Of a DNA stretch of 64,000 nucleotides, positions 37,015-46,105 are shown in pieces (positions within the stretch are counted from its first letter, which is position 1; each line of letters begins with the position of its first letter). The notes below the pieces were generated by a model. It was not told the DNA's origin and did not search any database. It saw nothing but the letters and a program-made list of their open reading frames with translations. The stretch is taken from the NCBI GenBank assembly GCA_003446775.1, contig DMCH01000158.1:19177-83176 (forward strand). Direction: 5' to 3'. Both the position numbers and the translations under genes were made by a program. The DNA comes from Chloroflexota bacterium. Lineage in GTDB: Bacteria > Chloroflexota > Dormibacteria > Dormibacterales > Dormibacteraceae.

Positions 37015-38096
37015 GCCTGCTCTCCGTGGTCGCTGCATCGCGCAACGACGGGCACGGTTTGCACCTGCTGCCACGGATGCAGGTCTTCATCAATGGCTTG
37101 GCCGACCAGGTCGAACGCTTCGAGCGTGAGGTCGAGCTGGTACTCGTGGATTGGAATCCGCCGAGTGATCATCGCCCTCTCAGCGAAGCGCTGACCGCGC
37201 CCGCGGTCAAGGGCTTCACCGTCAGGGTCATCACCGTGCCTCCGGAGGTGCACTCGCGCCTCTCGATATCGGAGAACCTCAGCTTCTTTCAGATGATCGC
37301 CAAGAACGTCGGCATCAGGCGCGCCCAGGGCGATTCGGTGCTGGCAACGAACATCGACATCCTCATGTCGGATGGCCTGTTCCTCGACTCCACGAGCCCG
37401 CTGGTCGACCGGCGGCTTTATCGGACGGATCGCGTCGACATCGCATTTGACCCGGAGGTGACGCTCGACGCTGACGTTCTGCGCCGTAGTCCCGCCATCC
37501 GCATCCACCAGAAGAACGGCATGTATTCCCCGGGGGAAGGGATGAGGCACGAACAGGTTCGCGGGGCCGGATCTTTGTCGAGGGTCGCCCTGAGGAATCC
37601 TGTCGACTTCATGCGGCGCGTCGTGCGTAAGGTTGACCCCGTCCGATACCGGCGGGCTCTCATCAGCATCTTCCGGCTGCCGCAGCTTCATCTCAACGCA
37701 TGCGGCGATTTCACCTTGATGACTCGCGCGTCATGGGCCGAGCTTCGAGGCTATCCGGAGTGGGAAATGTTCGCCTGGAGCCTGGACGGCCTCCTGCTGT
37801 ACCAGGCTGCCGCCGCAGGATTTTCCTTCGACGAGCTCACCGACCGCCCCGCGTTCCATCTGGAGCACTCGTCGGGCTGGGCGGGGGAATCGGGAGCCGC
37901 GTATCTCGAAAGAGCGACCCAAAGAGGGATTCCGGTGCTTGGCGAGGTCGAGCTGATCGAAGTGGCGAACACGATCTGGAAGGGCCGAAGGAAAGGTGAA
38001 TGGCGAACCAACCTTGACGGTTGGGGCATGTTCGCAATGGATTTTCCGGAAACGAGCCTGCCCGCAGTGAGCCGAGCAAAGTCCGGCCAACGTTGA
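37011..38096 (+). CDS. GT-A glycosyltransferase paralog 1
   Basis: 361 aa, GTG start in a GTGA overlap with the previous gene. It opens LLSVVAASRNDGHG (nucleotide-binding first strand) and VELVLVDWNPPSDH. The metal site is probably LATNIDILMSDGLF near residue 115. HLNACGDFTLMTRASWAELRGYPEW near 230 resembles the GDF/W/GYPE block of galactosyltransferase C-terminal domains, and FHLEHSSGW near the end. Two paralogs lie at 39620-40672 and 40669-41703 with the same blocks. It likely adds a sugar in the repeat unit of the surface polysaccharide. Confidence 0.75.
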   Translation: MSLLSVVAASRNDGHGLHLLPRMQVFINGLADQVERFEREVELVLVDWNPPSDHRPLSEALTAPAVKGFTVRVITVPPEVHSRLSISENLSFFQMIAKNVGIRRAQGDSVLATNIDILMSDGLFLDSTSPLVDRRLYRTDRVDIAFDPEVTLDADVLRRSPAIRIHQKNGMYSPGEGMRHEQVRGAGSLSRVALRNPVDFMRRVVRKVDPVRYRRALISIFRLPQLHLNACGDFTLMTRASWAELRGYPEWEMFAWSLDGLLLYQAAAAGFSFDELTDRPAFHLEHSSGWAGESGAAYLERATQRGIPVLGEVELIEVANTIWKGRRKGEWRTNLDGWGMFAMDFPETSLPAVSRAKSGQR

Positions 38097-38110
38097 AGCG
38101 CAGCAGCTGA

Positions 38111-39601
38111 ATGGAACCGCAGATCGAACCCGCTGACGGGCCGCTGTGGCGGGTTGCCCGCCACCTCGGCGTCTATGGCGTCGGCTCCGCAATCTCGCTT
38201 GTGTCTTCGGCCGTGCTGCTGCCGATATTCGCGACGCAGTTCTCCGCAAAGCAGTTCGGCGTTGTCGCCACGGGACAGATCGCGAGTCTGGCGGCGATCA
38301 CCATCGCCCGACTGGGACTCAACAGCGGCATGTTCCGTTTCCTCGCCGTCTATCAGACCGACGGCGATGCTCATGGAGCCGACCGCGCAGTCACCACCGC
38401 CGTGATAACGACTCTCTTCAGTTCGTTGATAGTCACTCTCGCGATGTTTGCTGCTCTGGCAGTCATCGGATCCCGAATCTCAGCTGATCTCCAGCTCAAT
38501 GGCGCCCTCATCGCGGCCAACGTGGTTATGTCCGCTCCAAGAGAAACGGCCGAGTTCGCGCTCCAGGCCAAGCAGCATTCTCGGTCGTACGTCGTCTTCA
38601 CCTCGACCACGACCATATTGACCACGATCCTCACAGCGGTCCTCGCGCTGCTCTTTCACGGCGGAGCGGTAGCCGTGTTTATCAGCGCTCTGGTCGCGAA
38701 CAGCCTCATGAGCGCGGTCGGCCTGATCATCTTGAGGCCGCATTTGAAGATCTCGGCCTGGTCGAGGGAGGAATTGCGCCGCGAGGCCAGATTCGGAGTT
38801 GTCGGCGTCCCGGCACTCCTGGCCGACTGGGTCATGCAGTTCTCCGACAGGCTGTTCCTGACGCGTTTCGTCGGACTGGCACAGGTCGGCGTGTACAGCC
38901 TTGGCTACCGCATCGGGCTTATCGAAGCCCAGATTCTCGGCGCTGCAACTTCATCCGCCTGGAGCCCGTTCGTGCTGAGCGAATATCGCGAACCGGACGG
39001 ATCACGAACGATCGGGCGAGTCGCCACCTATTTTGCGATCGCGGGAATGGCGCTGGTGCTGTTCATATCTGCCTCTGGTCCCCTGTTCCTGCTGGTCATC
39101 CATGCCCGCGCTGAATATCAGGCGGCGAACTCAGTGATCTTTCTAATCGCATTCGCCAACTTCTTCGCGGTGATGCAGCACATCTTTTCGACCCCGCCGA
39201 TGATTCGCCTGCGTCCGGAATGGGGCACGCTGTTCCGCATGATTGGCGCCGGGGTGAACATCGCGCTCAACTTTGCACTCATCCCGACATTCGGGATGCT
39301 TGGAGCGGCGTGGTCGACACTGGCGACGTTTGTGATCACAGCCTTGATCACGGAAGTGGTCGGGCGGAAGTTCTGGCGAATCGCGTATGAGTACCGAAAG
39401 TTGGTGCTCATCGTCGCCGGCGGCGTGGTGATCCAGCTGTTGATCGACCTGAGTCAGCGCTCGGGGACTTCGGTGCCCATGGCGCTGAGCCCTTTGTGGT
39501 CGCTGGTCCTCTTTTCGGGCTGGCTACTGGCTACGGGGTCCTTCTCGCTGGGTGACGCACGCGCGCTGGCACGAAGGCTGCGCCGCACCGTGGCCGCTTG
39601 A
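38111..39601 (+). CDS. Oligosaccharide flippase (Wzx/MVF-type)
   Basis: 496 aa with about 12-14 hydrophobic segments. N-terminal GVYGVGSAISLVSSAVLLPIFATQF and FGVVATGQIASLAAI match the start of RfbX/Wzx polysaccharide transporters, with YSLGYRIGLIEAQILGA in the middle and ALNFALIPTFGMLGAAWST towards the end. It would flip undecaprenyl-linked repeat units across the membrane. ATG start 14 bases after the preceding stop. A second flippase-like domain is present in the gene at 47323-49839. Confidence 0.88.
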   Translation: MEPQIEPADGPLWRVARHLGVYGVGSAISLVSSAVLLPIFATQFSAKQFGVVATGQIASLAAITIARLGLNSGMFRFLAVYQTDGDAHGADRAVTTAVITTLFSSLIVTLAMFAALAVIGSRISADLQLNGALIAANVVMSAPRETAEFALQAKQHSRSYVVFTSTTTILTTILTAVLALLFHGGAVAVFISALVANSLMSAVGLIILRPHLKISAWSREELRREARFGVVGVPALLADWVMQFSDRLFLTRFVGLAQVGVYSLGYRIGLIEAQILGAATSSAWSPFVLSEYREPDGSRTIGRVATYFAIAGMALVLFISASGPLFLLVIHARAEYQAANSVIFLIAFANFFAVMQHIFSTPPMIRLRPEWGTLFRMIGAGVNIALNFALIPTFGMLGAAWSTLATFVITALITEVVGRKFWRIAYEYRKLVLIVAGGVVIQLLIDLSQRSGTSVPMALSPLWSLVLFSGWLLATGSFSLGDARALARRLRRTVAA

Positions 39602-39619
39602 TGGAAACCTGAACCGGCC

Positions 39620-40672
39620 TTGAACCCATCTTCTCGACCGGCAGCTCTTAGCGTCGTCGCGACGTCCCGCAATGATGATCACGGCGCAAATCTTCGGGCC
39701 AGGATGCAGCTCTTTGTCGACGGGCTCGCGGATCAGGCGGAGCGCTTTGATTTTCCTGTTGAGCTGATTCTGGTGGAGTGGAATCCGCCAGCCGAGCGGC
39801 CCGCTCTGGTTGAGGCTCTGCGCTGGCACGTGACTGACAACTTCCGGCCTCGCGTCATCACCGTCCCGCCTGAGGTCCACCACACCTTTCCTCACGCGGA
39901 TCGTCTACCGCTGTTCCAGATGATCGGAAAGAACGCCGGCATTCGGCGGTCGCAAGCGCCTTACGTCCTCGCGACGAACATCGACATCCTGCTGAGCGAC
40001 GAGCTCTTCGAGTTCCTCAAAGCAGGTCTGAAGCCGAACGCGCTGTATCGAGTCGATCGTCATGACGTGGTCGCCGAGCTCGGTGGGCCACGCCTTCCCT
40101 CGCCGGCCGAATGCCGGGCGCTCCCGGTGCTACGCCAGCACCGCCTCGATGGCATGCATTACCCGCAAGGCCGTCCTCCCGCGACACGACGTGAACAGCG
40201 CCTCGAACCCCTGGCGGTCAAACCTGCGATCAACGAGCTGTCTCGTCTCACGCTGGCGGCCTGGGACCGCGTCCGGCTGCCCAAGCTCCACACCCTCGCT
40301 TGCGGTGACTTCACCCTGACGAGCCGCGAGGTGTGGTCGGCGCTGCACGGCTATCCCGAGTGGCCTGAGTATTCCTGGCATCTGGACGGCGTCCCCCTCT
40401 ACCAGGCATTCGCAGCCGGGGTTGAGATGATCAACCTGCCGCCTCCGATGGTGGCTTTTCACTTGGAGCACGGAGAAGGTTCGGGCTGGACCCCCGAATC
40501 TGAACGCCTGTTCGACCGCTTAGATGCCGCCGGTATCCCGTACCTGGGCACCCGCGAGTACCGGAAAATGGCCCGCAAGCTCGTCCACGGACCCCGCGGC
40601 TTTCATCCCGTCAACGGCGACGATTGGGGCCTGGCTGCGATGGATTTTGCGGAGCAGCACCCGAGGGGTTAG
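39620..40672 (+). CDS. GT-A glycosyltransferase paralog 2
   Basis: 350 aa, TTG start. Same blocks as paralog 1: LSVVATSRNDDHGANLRARMQ, VELILVEWNPP, PYVLATNIDILLSDELF, CGDFTLTSREVWSALHGYPEWPEYSW and FHLEHGEGSGWTPE. Closer to paralog 3, including a shared HADRLPLFQMIGKNAGIRRS-like segment. Its stop overlaps the stop of convergent paralog 3 (TTAG at 40669-40672). Confidence 0.78.
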   Translation: MNPSSRPAALSVVATSRNDDHGANLRARMQLFVDGLADQAERFDFPVELILVEWNPPAERPALVEALRWHVTDNFRPRVITVPPEVHHTFPHADRLPLFQMIGKNAGIRRSQAPYVLATNIDILLSDELFEFLKAGLKPNALYRVDRHDVVAELGGPRLPSPAECRALPVLRQHRLDGMHYPQGRPPATRREQRLEPLAVKPAINELSRLTLAAWDRVRLPKLHTLACGDFTLTSREVWSALHGYPEWPEYSWHLDGVPLYQAFAAGVEMINLPPPMVAFHLEHGEGSGWTPESERLFDRLDAAGIPYLGTREYRKMARKLVHGPRGFHPVNGDDWGLAAMDFAEQHPRG

Positions 40673-41703
40673 GAAACCGCACCTCCTGGCTTCATCACCC
40701 GCAGGCTCGCCGAAGCGAGACCCCAGTCCGGACCGTTGAACGGGTGAAAGCCGCGTCCCTTACGCAAGACGTCGCGGGCCAGGCGGTCATAGTCGGCACC
40801 GGTCAGGTGTGGAATCCCCGCGGCATCGAGCCGTTCAAACAGTCGCGCCTGACCCTCCGGCGTCCATCCCGACCCCTTGCCGTGTTCGAGGTGGTAGGCG
40901 ACCATCGGCGGGGACAGGTTGATCATCTCGACGCCCGCTCGATAGGCCTGAACCAGGGCGAGGCTGTCGAGGTGGAACGAGTACATGGGCCACTCCGCAT
41001 AGCCTCGCATCCCCTCCCAGACCTCTTTCGTGGTCAGCGTGAAGTCGCCGCAGGCCCAGGTATGGAGCGATGGGAGCGGACCACCATGCAGCGTCTCCCA
41101 GACGGTTCGATTGAGCCGGGTTCTCGCCCACGCATACCAGGGCGGTCGCCTTCCGTCGGGGTATTTGGTGCCGTCCAGCTGATGGGCGCGAAGCCACGGT
41201 AGGGCGCGACATTCCGCCGGAGGCGGCAGAGGTGTGCTGTCAAGGTCCGCCTCGATATCGTAACGATCGACGCGGTAAAGGGCACCGGGCTTGAGGTCCC
41301 GCTGCAGGAAGGCGAACAGCTCGTCGCTGAAAAGGATGTCGATGTTCGTGCAGAGGACGAACTCAGCCTTCGCGTGCCGGATGCCGACGTTCTTGGCGAT
41401 CATCTGGAAGAGGGGCAGCCCGTCCGCGTGCGGGAAGGTGCGGTGTACCTCGGGCGGCACGACGACGATGGTTGGCTCGAACCACTCAGAGCGCGGCCAG
41501 CTGAACATCTCAGCGAGCGGGGCTCTGTCGCCCGGCGGGTTCCACTCCACGAGGAGCAGCTCCACGGGCAGCTTGAATCGAAGCGATTGCTCCGCCAGTC
41601 CTTCGATGAACAGCTGAGTGCGGGCCAGCTGATTCCCGCCGTGATCATCATTGCGCGTCGCCGCGACGACACTCAGCTTCGGGCGGAAGCGGGACTCACT
41701 AAT
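40669..41703 (-). CDS. GT-A glycosyltransferase paralog 3 (probable ATT start)
   Basis: 344 aa if it begins at the ATT at 41703. Same domain blocks as paralogs 1 and 2: LSVVAATRNDDHGGNQLAR, VELLLVEWNPPGD, FVLCTNIDILFSDELF, CGDFTLTTKEVWEGMRGYAEWPMYSFHLD, YHLEHGKGSGWTPE. No ATG, GTG or TTG occurs in frame between the TAG at 41717-41715 and the conserved first strand, and the next GTG (41565) would delete that strand. ATT lines up exactly with the TTG start of paralog 2 (nine residues before the shared LSVV), so AUU initiation is likely; a CTG at 41676 is second choice. Starts 17 bases after the dehydrogenase stop. Confidence 0.75.
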   Translation of the reverse strand: MSESRFRPKLSVVAATRNDDHGGNQLARTQLFIEGLAEQSLRFKLPVELLLVEWNPPGDRAPLAEMFSWPRSEWFEPTIVVVPPEVHRTFPHADGLPLFQMIAKNVGIRHAKAEFVLCTNIDILFSDELFAFLQRDLKPGALYRVDRYDIEADLDSTPLPPPAECRALPWLRAHQLDGTKYPDGRRPPWYAWARTRLNRTVWETLHGGPLPSLHTWACGDFTLTTKEVWEGMRGYAEWPMYSFHLDSLALVQAYRAGVEMINLSPPMVAYHLEHGKGSGWTPEGQARLFERLDAAGIPHLTGADYDRLARDVLRKGRGFHPFNGPDWGLASASLRVMKPGGAVS

Positions 41704-41720
41704 GAGGCAGACCTAGGTGG

Positions 41721-43097
41721 TCAGGTCCGGGCTCGGGCCGTGTCGGTCCACATCCCGGCCAGCGCGCCGGACAGCCTCTGGTTGTCGTCTCCGAGGCCCA
41801 GGCCCACGTAGTTGGGCCTGTCGCCGGCCTGCTTGCGGAGCAGCCGCCACGCGTCGATCACGATAGTCGACCTTGGAATCGACGTCAGGTCGATCGCCGC
41901 ATAAACCTTGTCCGGAGTCGTGATCACGACCACGTCGCTTCCCGCGATGGCCTCCTCGACCGTCGTTGCGTACTTCACCTTGTCGCCCAGCACGCGGCGG
42001 ACAGCATCCGTCGCCATCTCGTCGTGCACCACAACAGTCACGCCCGCTTCAACCAGGCTCTTCGCAAGAATGAACCCGGGGGCCTCATCGATGACGTTGC
42101 TGTCGGGCTTGTAGGAGAGCCCCAGCACTGCCACCGTGCTGCCCTTCGGCATCACCTCCAGCACGCGCTCGGCCAGCTTCGTGTTGCTCGACGAGTTGTA
42201 CGCGTGGACCGCCTCCGCGAGAGCTCCGGACTGGCCCAGCTGGCCGGCGAGGTAGGCGAGCGCCGCATTGTCGCGCGGGAAGCAGGGTCCGCCGTACGCA
42301 ACGGCGCCTTTGAGGTAGCGGCTGCCGATTCTCGTGTCGAGGCCGAGCGCTCCCGTAACGATGTCGACGTCGCCTCCCGGCAGCTGCTCGGTCATGGCGG
42401 CGACCATGTTTGCGAACGAGATCCTCATCGTCACGTAGGAGTTCACCGAGATCTTGGTGAGCTCAGAGTTCACGAGGTTCATGCGCGCGATCTTGGGCTC
42501 GTTGTTGCAGACCGCCAGGTAGGTGTCCGCCAGCATCTTGCCCGCCCGGTCGTCGTGCTCGCCGATGAGCAGAAACTCCGGGTTGAGGAAGTCCTTGATC
42601 ACCTGGCCCAGCGCGATGAACTCCGGGCTGTAGCAGACTCCGAAATCCTTGTCGACCTTCTTGCCCGACTCGCGCTCGAGCACCGGGATCATCCCGTACT
42701 CGGTCGATCCCGGCAGGACGGTGCTCGTGAGGACGACCAGGTGATAGCCCTTCTTGGCTTTAAGCCCGCGCCCGATGGACTTCGCCGCCTCGATCACGTA
42801 GTCGATCGAGAAGCCGCCCTCGGCGGTGCTGGGGGTCGGGACCACGATCAGGGTCACGTCCGAGTCGACCACGGCCTGGGCGACGTCCTGTGTGGCGCTA
42901 AGCCGGTCTTTGGCGCCGTCCATCATCTCGCTGAGCTGGGGCTCGGTCACCGGGGCCTTGCCCTGGTTGACGAGCTCCACCGTCTTCGCCGAGACGTCGG
43001 CGCCGATCACGGAGAAGCCCTTGTGCGCGAAAGACGCGGCGATGCAGGCGCCGAGCTTGCCGAGGCCGATGACGGAGATGGTCGGCTTGGCCGGCAT
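41721..43097 (-). CDS. Nucleotide-sugar 6-dehydrogenase (UDP-glucose/GDP-mannose dehydrogenase family)
   Basis: 458 aa. Two-step NAD-dependent oxidation of a sugar nucleotide to the uronic acid. Rossmann fold ISVIGLGKLGACIA at the N-terminus, YSPEFIALGQVIKDFLNPEFLLIG in the middle, catalytic Cys272 in GGPCFPRDNAAL, and the C-terminal domain GLSYKPDSNVIDEAPG. ATG at 43097 shares its A with the TGA stop of the epimerase (TGATG), so the two are coupled. It makes a uronic-acid donor for the polysaccharide; the sugar is not known. Confidence 0.92.
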   Translation of the reverse strand: MPAKPTISVIGLGKLGACIAASFAHKGFSVIGADVSAKTVELVNQGKAPVTEPQLSEMMDGAKDRLSATQDVAQAVVDSDVTLIVVPTPSTAEGGFSIDYVIEAAKSIGRGLKAKKGYHLVVLTSTVLPGSTEYGMIPVLERESGKKVDKDFGVCYSPEFIALGQVIKDFLNPEFLLIGEHDDRAGKMLADTYLAVCNNEPKIARMNLVNSELTKISVNSYVTMRISFANMVAAMTEQLPGGDVDIVTGALGLDTRIGSRYLKGAVAYGGPCFPRDNAALAYLAGQLGQSGALAEAVHAYNSSSNTKLAERVLEVMPKGSTVAVLGLSYKPDSNVIDEAPGFILAKSLVEAGVTVVVHDEMATDAVRRVLGDKVKYATTVEEAIAGSDVVVITTPDKVYAAIDLTSIPRSTIVIDAWRLLRKQAGDRPNYVGLGLGDDNQRLSGALAGMWTDTARART

Positions 43098-44233
43098 CAG
43101 GCGCGTCCCCGGATCTTGTCCCGGGCTCCGGCCTTGGCCGGTTCGGGCTCGGCGCCCTTGTCCTCGCCGCGGTCGGTCAGCATGCGCTCGAAGGAAGAGC
43201 GCACCTTGTTGACGTCCTTGGTCGAGAAGTACCAGTCGATGGTCTTGTGCAGTCCTTCGACGAACGTGAGCTTCGGGCTCCATCCAATGAGATCCTTGGC
43301 CAGCTTGTTGCTCGCGACCCTGTTCAGCGGGCCGGTGGGCATGTGGGTCAGGAACTTGATGTCGGCTTGCCTGCCGGTATAGCGAAGCACTTCGTGGACC
43401 GCATCGATGACCCGGGTGCGCTCCATCGTGCCGAGGTTGATCGGGGTGCCATCCACAACGCCGCTCTCCGCGGCCACGATCATGCCCTCGGCGATGTCGC
43501 CGACGTACGTCCAGTTGCGGACCTGGTTGCCGTCGCCCCAGACCTCGAACGGGTTCTGGCCCATGAAGGCGCGGGCGATCATGGCGATCACGGCGTGGTT
43601 CTCGACGCCGCGCTCGCCGTACACGGTGAAGAAGCGGAGGGACACGGACTTGAAGCCTCGCTGGCGGTACTGGGCTTGAAGGGTCAGCTCGCACATAAGC
43701 TTGGCCCAGCCGTACAGGTGGTCCGAGTCGTAGGGCGGCCCGACCATGTCCTCCGTCAGGTACAGCTCCTTCGAGAGGTCCTGCTGGATGTAGTTGGGAT
43801 ATACGCAACCGGACGAGGCGAACACGAACTTGTCGACCCCCTGGTCCATCGAGGCCTTGACCAGCAGGCCATCCATCACGAGGTTGCGACCGCACTCGGC
43901 GTCGTGCATCTCGACGTAGCCGCGTCCGCCGTGGATCGCCGCCAGGTGGAAGACGACGTCGATGCCGCGAGTTGCAGCCTCGGCGGCGCCGGGGGTCAGC
44001 AGGTCGACCTGCTCGACCTCGACCACGCCGCTGTCGATGTGGCCGCGGATGTTGTCGAGCGTTCCGCTCGAAAGGTCGTCGGTGACGCGAATCTTGTTCG
44101 CGCCACGCTCGACCAGCTTGTCGATGACGTGCGACCCGATGAACGAAGCCCCGCCCGTCACCAGGACGCTTCGGTTCTTCCAGTCGCGGATGCGATCGCT
44201 GTCGCGGGGCTGGTTCGGTTGCAATCTATTCAA
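43097..44233 (-). CDS. NAD-dependent nucleotide-sugar epimerase/dehydratase
   Basis: 378 aa extended SDR. TTG start at 44233 overlaps the Nudix stop by TTGA, with GGAGAG just upstream. Rossmann loop SVLVTGGASFIGSHVIDKL near residue 23, FHLAAIHGGRGY, SSGCVYPN (catalytic Ser) and LYGWAKLMCELT (YxxxK pair). GMIVAAESGVVDGTPINLGT and a typical C-terminal substrate region follow. The SGCVYP block is reminiscent of GDP-mannose epimerases, but the substrate is not certain. In an operon with the dehydrogenase downstream and the Nudix gene upstream. Confidence 0.88.
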   Translation of the reverse strand: MNRLQPNQPRDSDRIRDWKNRSVLVTGGASFIGSHVIDKLVERGANKIRVTDDLSSGTLDNIRGHIDSGVVEVEQVDLLTPGAAEAATRGIDVVFHLAAIHGGRGYVEMHDAECGRNLVMDGLLVKASMDQGVDKFVFASSGCVYPNYIQQDLSKELYLTEDMVGPPYDSDHLYGWAKLMCELTLQAQYRQRGFKSVSLRFFTVYGERGVENHAVIAMIARAFMGQNPFEVWGDGNQVRNWTYVGDIAEGMIVAAESGVVDGTPINLGTMERTRVIDAVHEVLRYTGRQADIKFLTHMPTGPLNRVASNKLAKDLIGWSPKLTFVEGLHKTIDWYFSTKDVNKVRSSFERMLTDRGEDKGAEPEPAKAGARDKIRGRA

Positions 44234-44802
44234 GCTCTCCCAGCGGACACCGTGTCCGCGTTGATTCTTATCACAGCCAACGCGAGCGCAGCCACGCAGG
44301 CCAGCTCGCGCATGTCTCCATACCACATCGATTCGACGGCCCGCTCCAGCGCGACCAGGTGCACGGTGGTCGCGGCCAGGTCCACGTGGACCGGGTCGCC
44401 GACCCGCCTGGCGCCCCGGGCCAGGAACACATGCTCGGTCCCGCACCCGCGGTTGCCGTCGACTACGTAACGGCCCAGGTCCGACCACTCCGAGGCCTCG
44501 TACCCGGCCTCCTCGCGCAGCTCGCGACGGGCTGCCGCGACCGGGCTCTCGCCCTCGTCGATGAAGCCGGATGGAAGGCCCTGCGTCACCGAACGCGACC
44601 CATGCCGGTAGTGCTCCACGGTCACGAGCTTGCCTTCGTCGGTGAGCGCGGCCACGACCACGAAGTCACGGAGGCGGATGGTGTAGAAGTCGTCGACGCG
44701 GCGTCCGTCCGGCAGCTTGATGTGCTCTTCAAGCACCTCTAACCACGGTTCCCGGCGCAGCAGGCTCGTGGTTGACTCGACTGTCCATTCGCTACCGCTC
44801 AA
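44230..44802 (-). CDS. Nudix hydrolase (sugar-nucleotide/ADP-sugar pyrophosphatase type)
   Basis: 190 aa, TTG start. Full Nudix box GFIDEGESPVAAARRELREEAGY (Gx5Ex7REUxEExG) near residues 79-101, with upstream DFVVVAALTDEGKLVTVEHYRHG as in ADP-ribose and GDP-mannose pyrophosphatases. It hydrolyses a nucleoside diphosphate linked to another moiety. First gene of a minus-strand trio with overlapping stops and starts (TTGA, TGATG). It may tune the sugar-nucleotide pool used by the next two enzymes. Confidence 0.88.
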   Translation of the reverse strand: MSGSEWTVESTTSLLRREPWLEVLEEHIKLPDGRRVDDFYTIRLRDFVVVAALTDEGKLVTVEHYRHGSRSVTQGLPSGFIDEGESPVAAARRELREEAGYEASEWSDLGRYVVDGNRGCGTEHVFLARGARRVGDPVHVDLAATTVHLVALERAVESMWYGDMRELACVAALALAVIRINADTVSAGRA

Positions 44803-44888
44803 AATGGAGCCCAGATCGCCTCACAGTCGGCCAATGATACGTTGGGCGCGCTGGGCGGAGCAACGCTGGGCTGCCCCCCTGATACCGT

Positions 44889-46088
44889 ATGGCTCGTCAT
44901 TTGAACGCGATCTCACGGGTCGGCGTGGTCGGCCTCGGCACCATCGGAACTCAGGAGCTCGCCCTCTGGCAGCGGTCAGGCCACCAGACCGTGGGCTACG
45001 ACGTTTCCGAGTCGCGCGTGCGGGCACTGAGCACGGCGGCGAACGCGAAACCGGGCTCGCGCCTCACCACTCGGGCCGCCGACCTGAACGACGCCAACGT
45101 CCTCATCCTCTGCCTGCCCAACCTGGCGCCGACCGGCGAGAACAGCATGGCCGCGTTCGACCGTTTCGTGACCGATGCGCAATCGTTCGAGGCCAAGGAC
45201 CGGTTGATCGTCGTCGCAAGCACGGTGCCCATCGGCTTCACCCGCGAGCTGGCCGCCCGCTTCGGCGTGCACGGGCGCCTGGTCGCGCACGCCCCCGAGC
45301 GATTCGATCCCGGTCGCGGCACCGAGCTGGGCGAGATCCCACGCGTGGTCGGGGCGACGAGCGCCGAGGCCTTGAGGCTGACGATCGACCTGTATAAGGA
45401 AGCAGGCGTCACCACGCATCCCGTGGACCCGGTCGAGGTGGCGGAGGCATCGAAGCTGCTGGAGAACTCCTTCCGGCTGGTCAACATCGCATTCATCAAC
45501 GAGTTCGCCGAGCTCTGCCGGCGGCTGGGCATCACAGCCGCGGACGTGATCGACGCCGCCGCCACGAAGCCCTTCGCCTTCATGGCCCATCAGCCCGGCG
45601 TCGGCGCGGGCGGCACCTGCATCCCCACCATGCCGCGCTACCTCCTGGACGCGGCGAGGCGCAGCGGCCTCGAGATGCCGATCCTGCAGGACGCCGTCAC
45701 CGGCAACGAGCAGGTCATCGAGCGTGTGGCCGAGCACCTTCGGGAGCTGCTGGCCGCCGGCGGCATCGCGCGCGGCCGGGTGCTCGTGGTCGGCGCGTCC
45801 TACAAGCCCAACTATCCGGACGCGCGTGCCTCGGCCGCCCTCGCCTTCGCGCGCGGGCTCGCGGCTCACCATTCGGTGGTCGTCTACGACCCCATCGTGG
45901 ACACGACCAACTTTCCCAAGGAGGTCGAGCTCGTGCGCGGGATCCCCGACACCCGCTTCGATGCCGTGGTCATTGCGCTCAAGCACCGCGACACCGACCT
46001 CGCCGCACTCCGCCGGCTGAGCCCGATTCTCATCGACCTGGTGCGCGGCGCTGTTGAGGTGACCGAGTCGCTGTCGACACGAAAGTAG
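44889..46088 (+). CDS. Nucleotide-sugar dehydrogenase, UDP-HexNAc type (WecC/WbpA/TviB family)
   Basis: 399 aa. N-terminal VGVVGLGTIGTQEL Rossmann loop, VVASTVPIGFTREL, HAPERFDPGRG, catalytic Cys244 in GAGGTCIPTMPRYLLD, and C-terminal GASYKPNYPDARASAALA. The PERFDPG and GTCIP motifs point to the UDP-N-acetylhexosamine group, unlike the UGD-type enzyme on the other strand. ATG start. Divergent from the Nudix-epimerase-dehydrogenase trio and 18 bases before the GT4 gene. It would supply an N-acetylated uronic acid, fitting the WbpD-like acetyltransferase at the right edge. Confidence 0.88.
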   Translation: MARHLNAISRVGVVGLGTIGTQELALWQRSGHQTVGYDVSESRVRALSTAANAKPGSRLTTRAADLNDANVLILCLPNLAPTGENSMAAFDRFVTDAQSFEAKDRLIVVASTVPIGFTRELAARFGVHGRLVAHAPERFDPGRGTELGEIPRVVGATSAEALRLTIDLYKEAGVTTHPVDPVEVAEASKLLENSFRLVNIAFINEFAELCRRLGITAADVIDAAATKPFAFMAHQPGVGAGGTCIPTMPRYLLDAARRSGLEMPILQDAVTGNEQVIERVAEHLRELLAAGGIARGRVLVVGASYKPNYPDARASAALAFARGLAAHHSVVVYDPIVDTTNFPKEVELVRGIPDTRFDAVVIALKHRDTDLAALRRLSPILIDLVRGAVEVTESLSTRK

Positions 46089-46105
46089 AAGAGGACGTCC
46101 GCGCC

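Noticed and set aside
43098..43895. N-terminal extension of the nucleotide-sugar dehydrogenase
   Set aside because: It is an off-frame reading of the epimerase; the dehydrogenase has a normal ATG (MPAKPTISVIG) at 43097.
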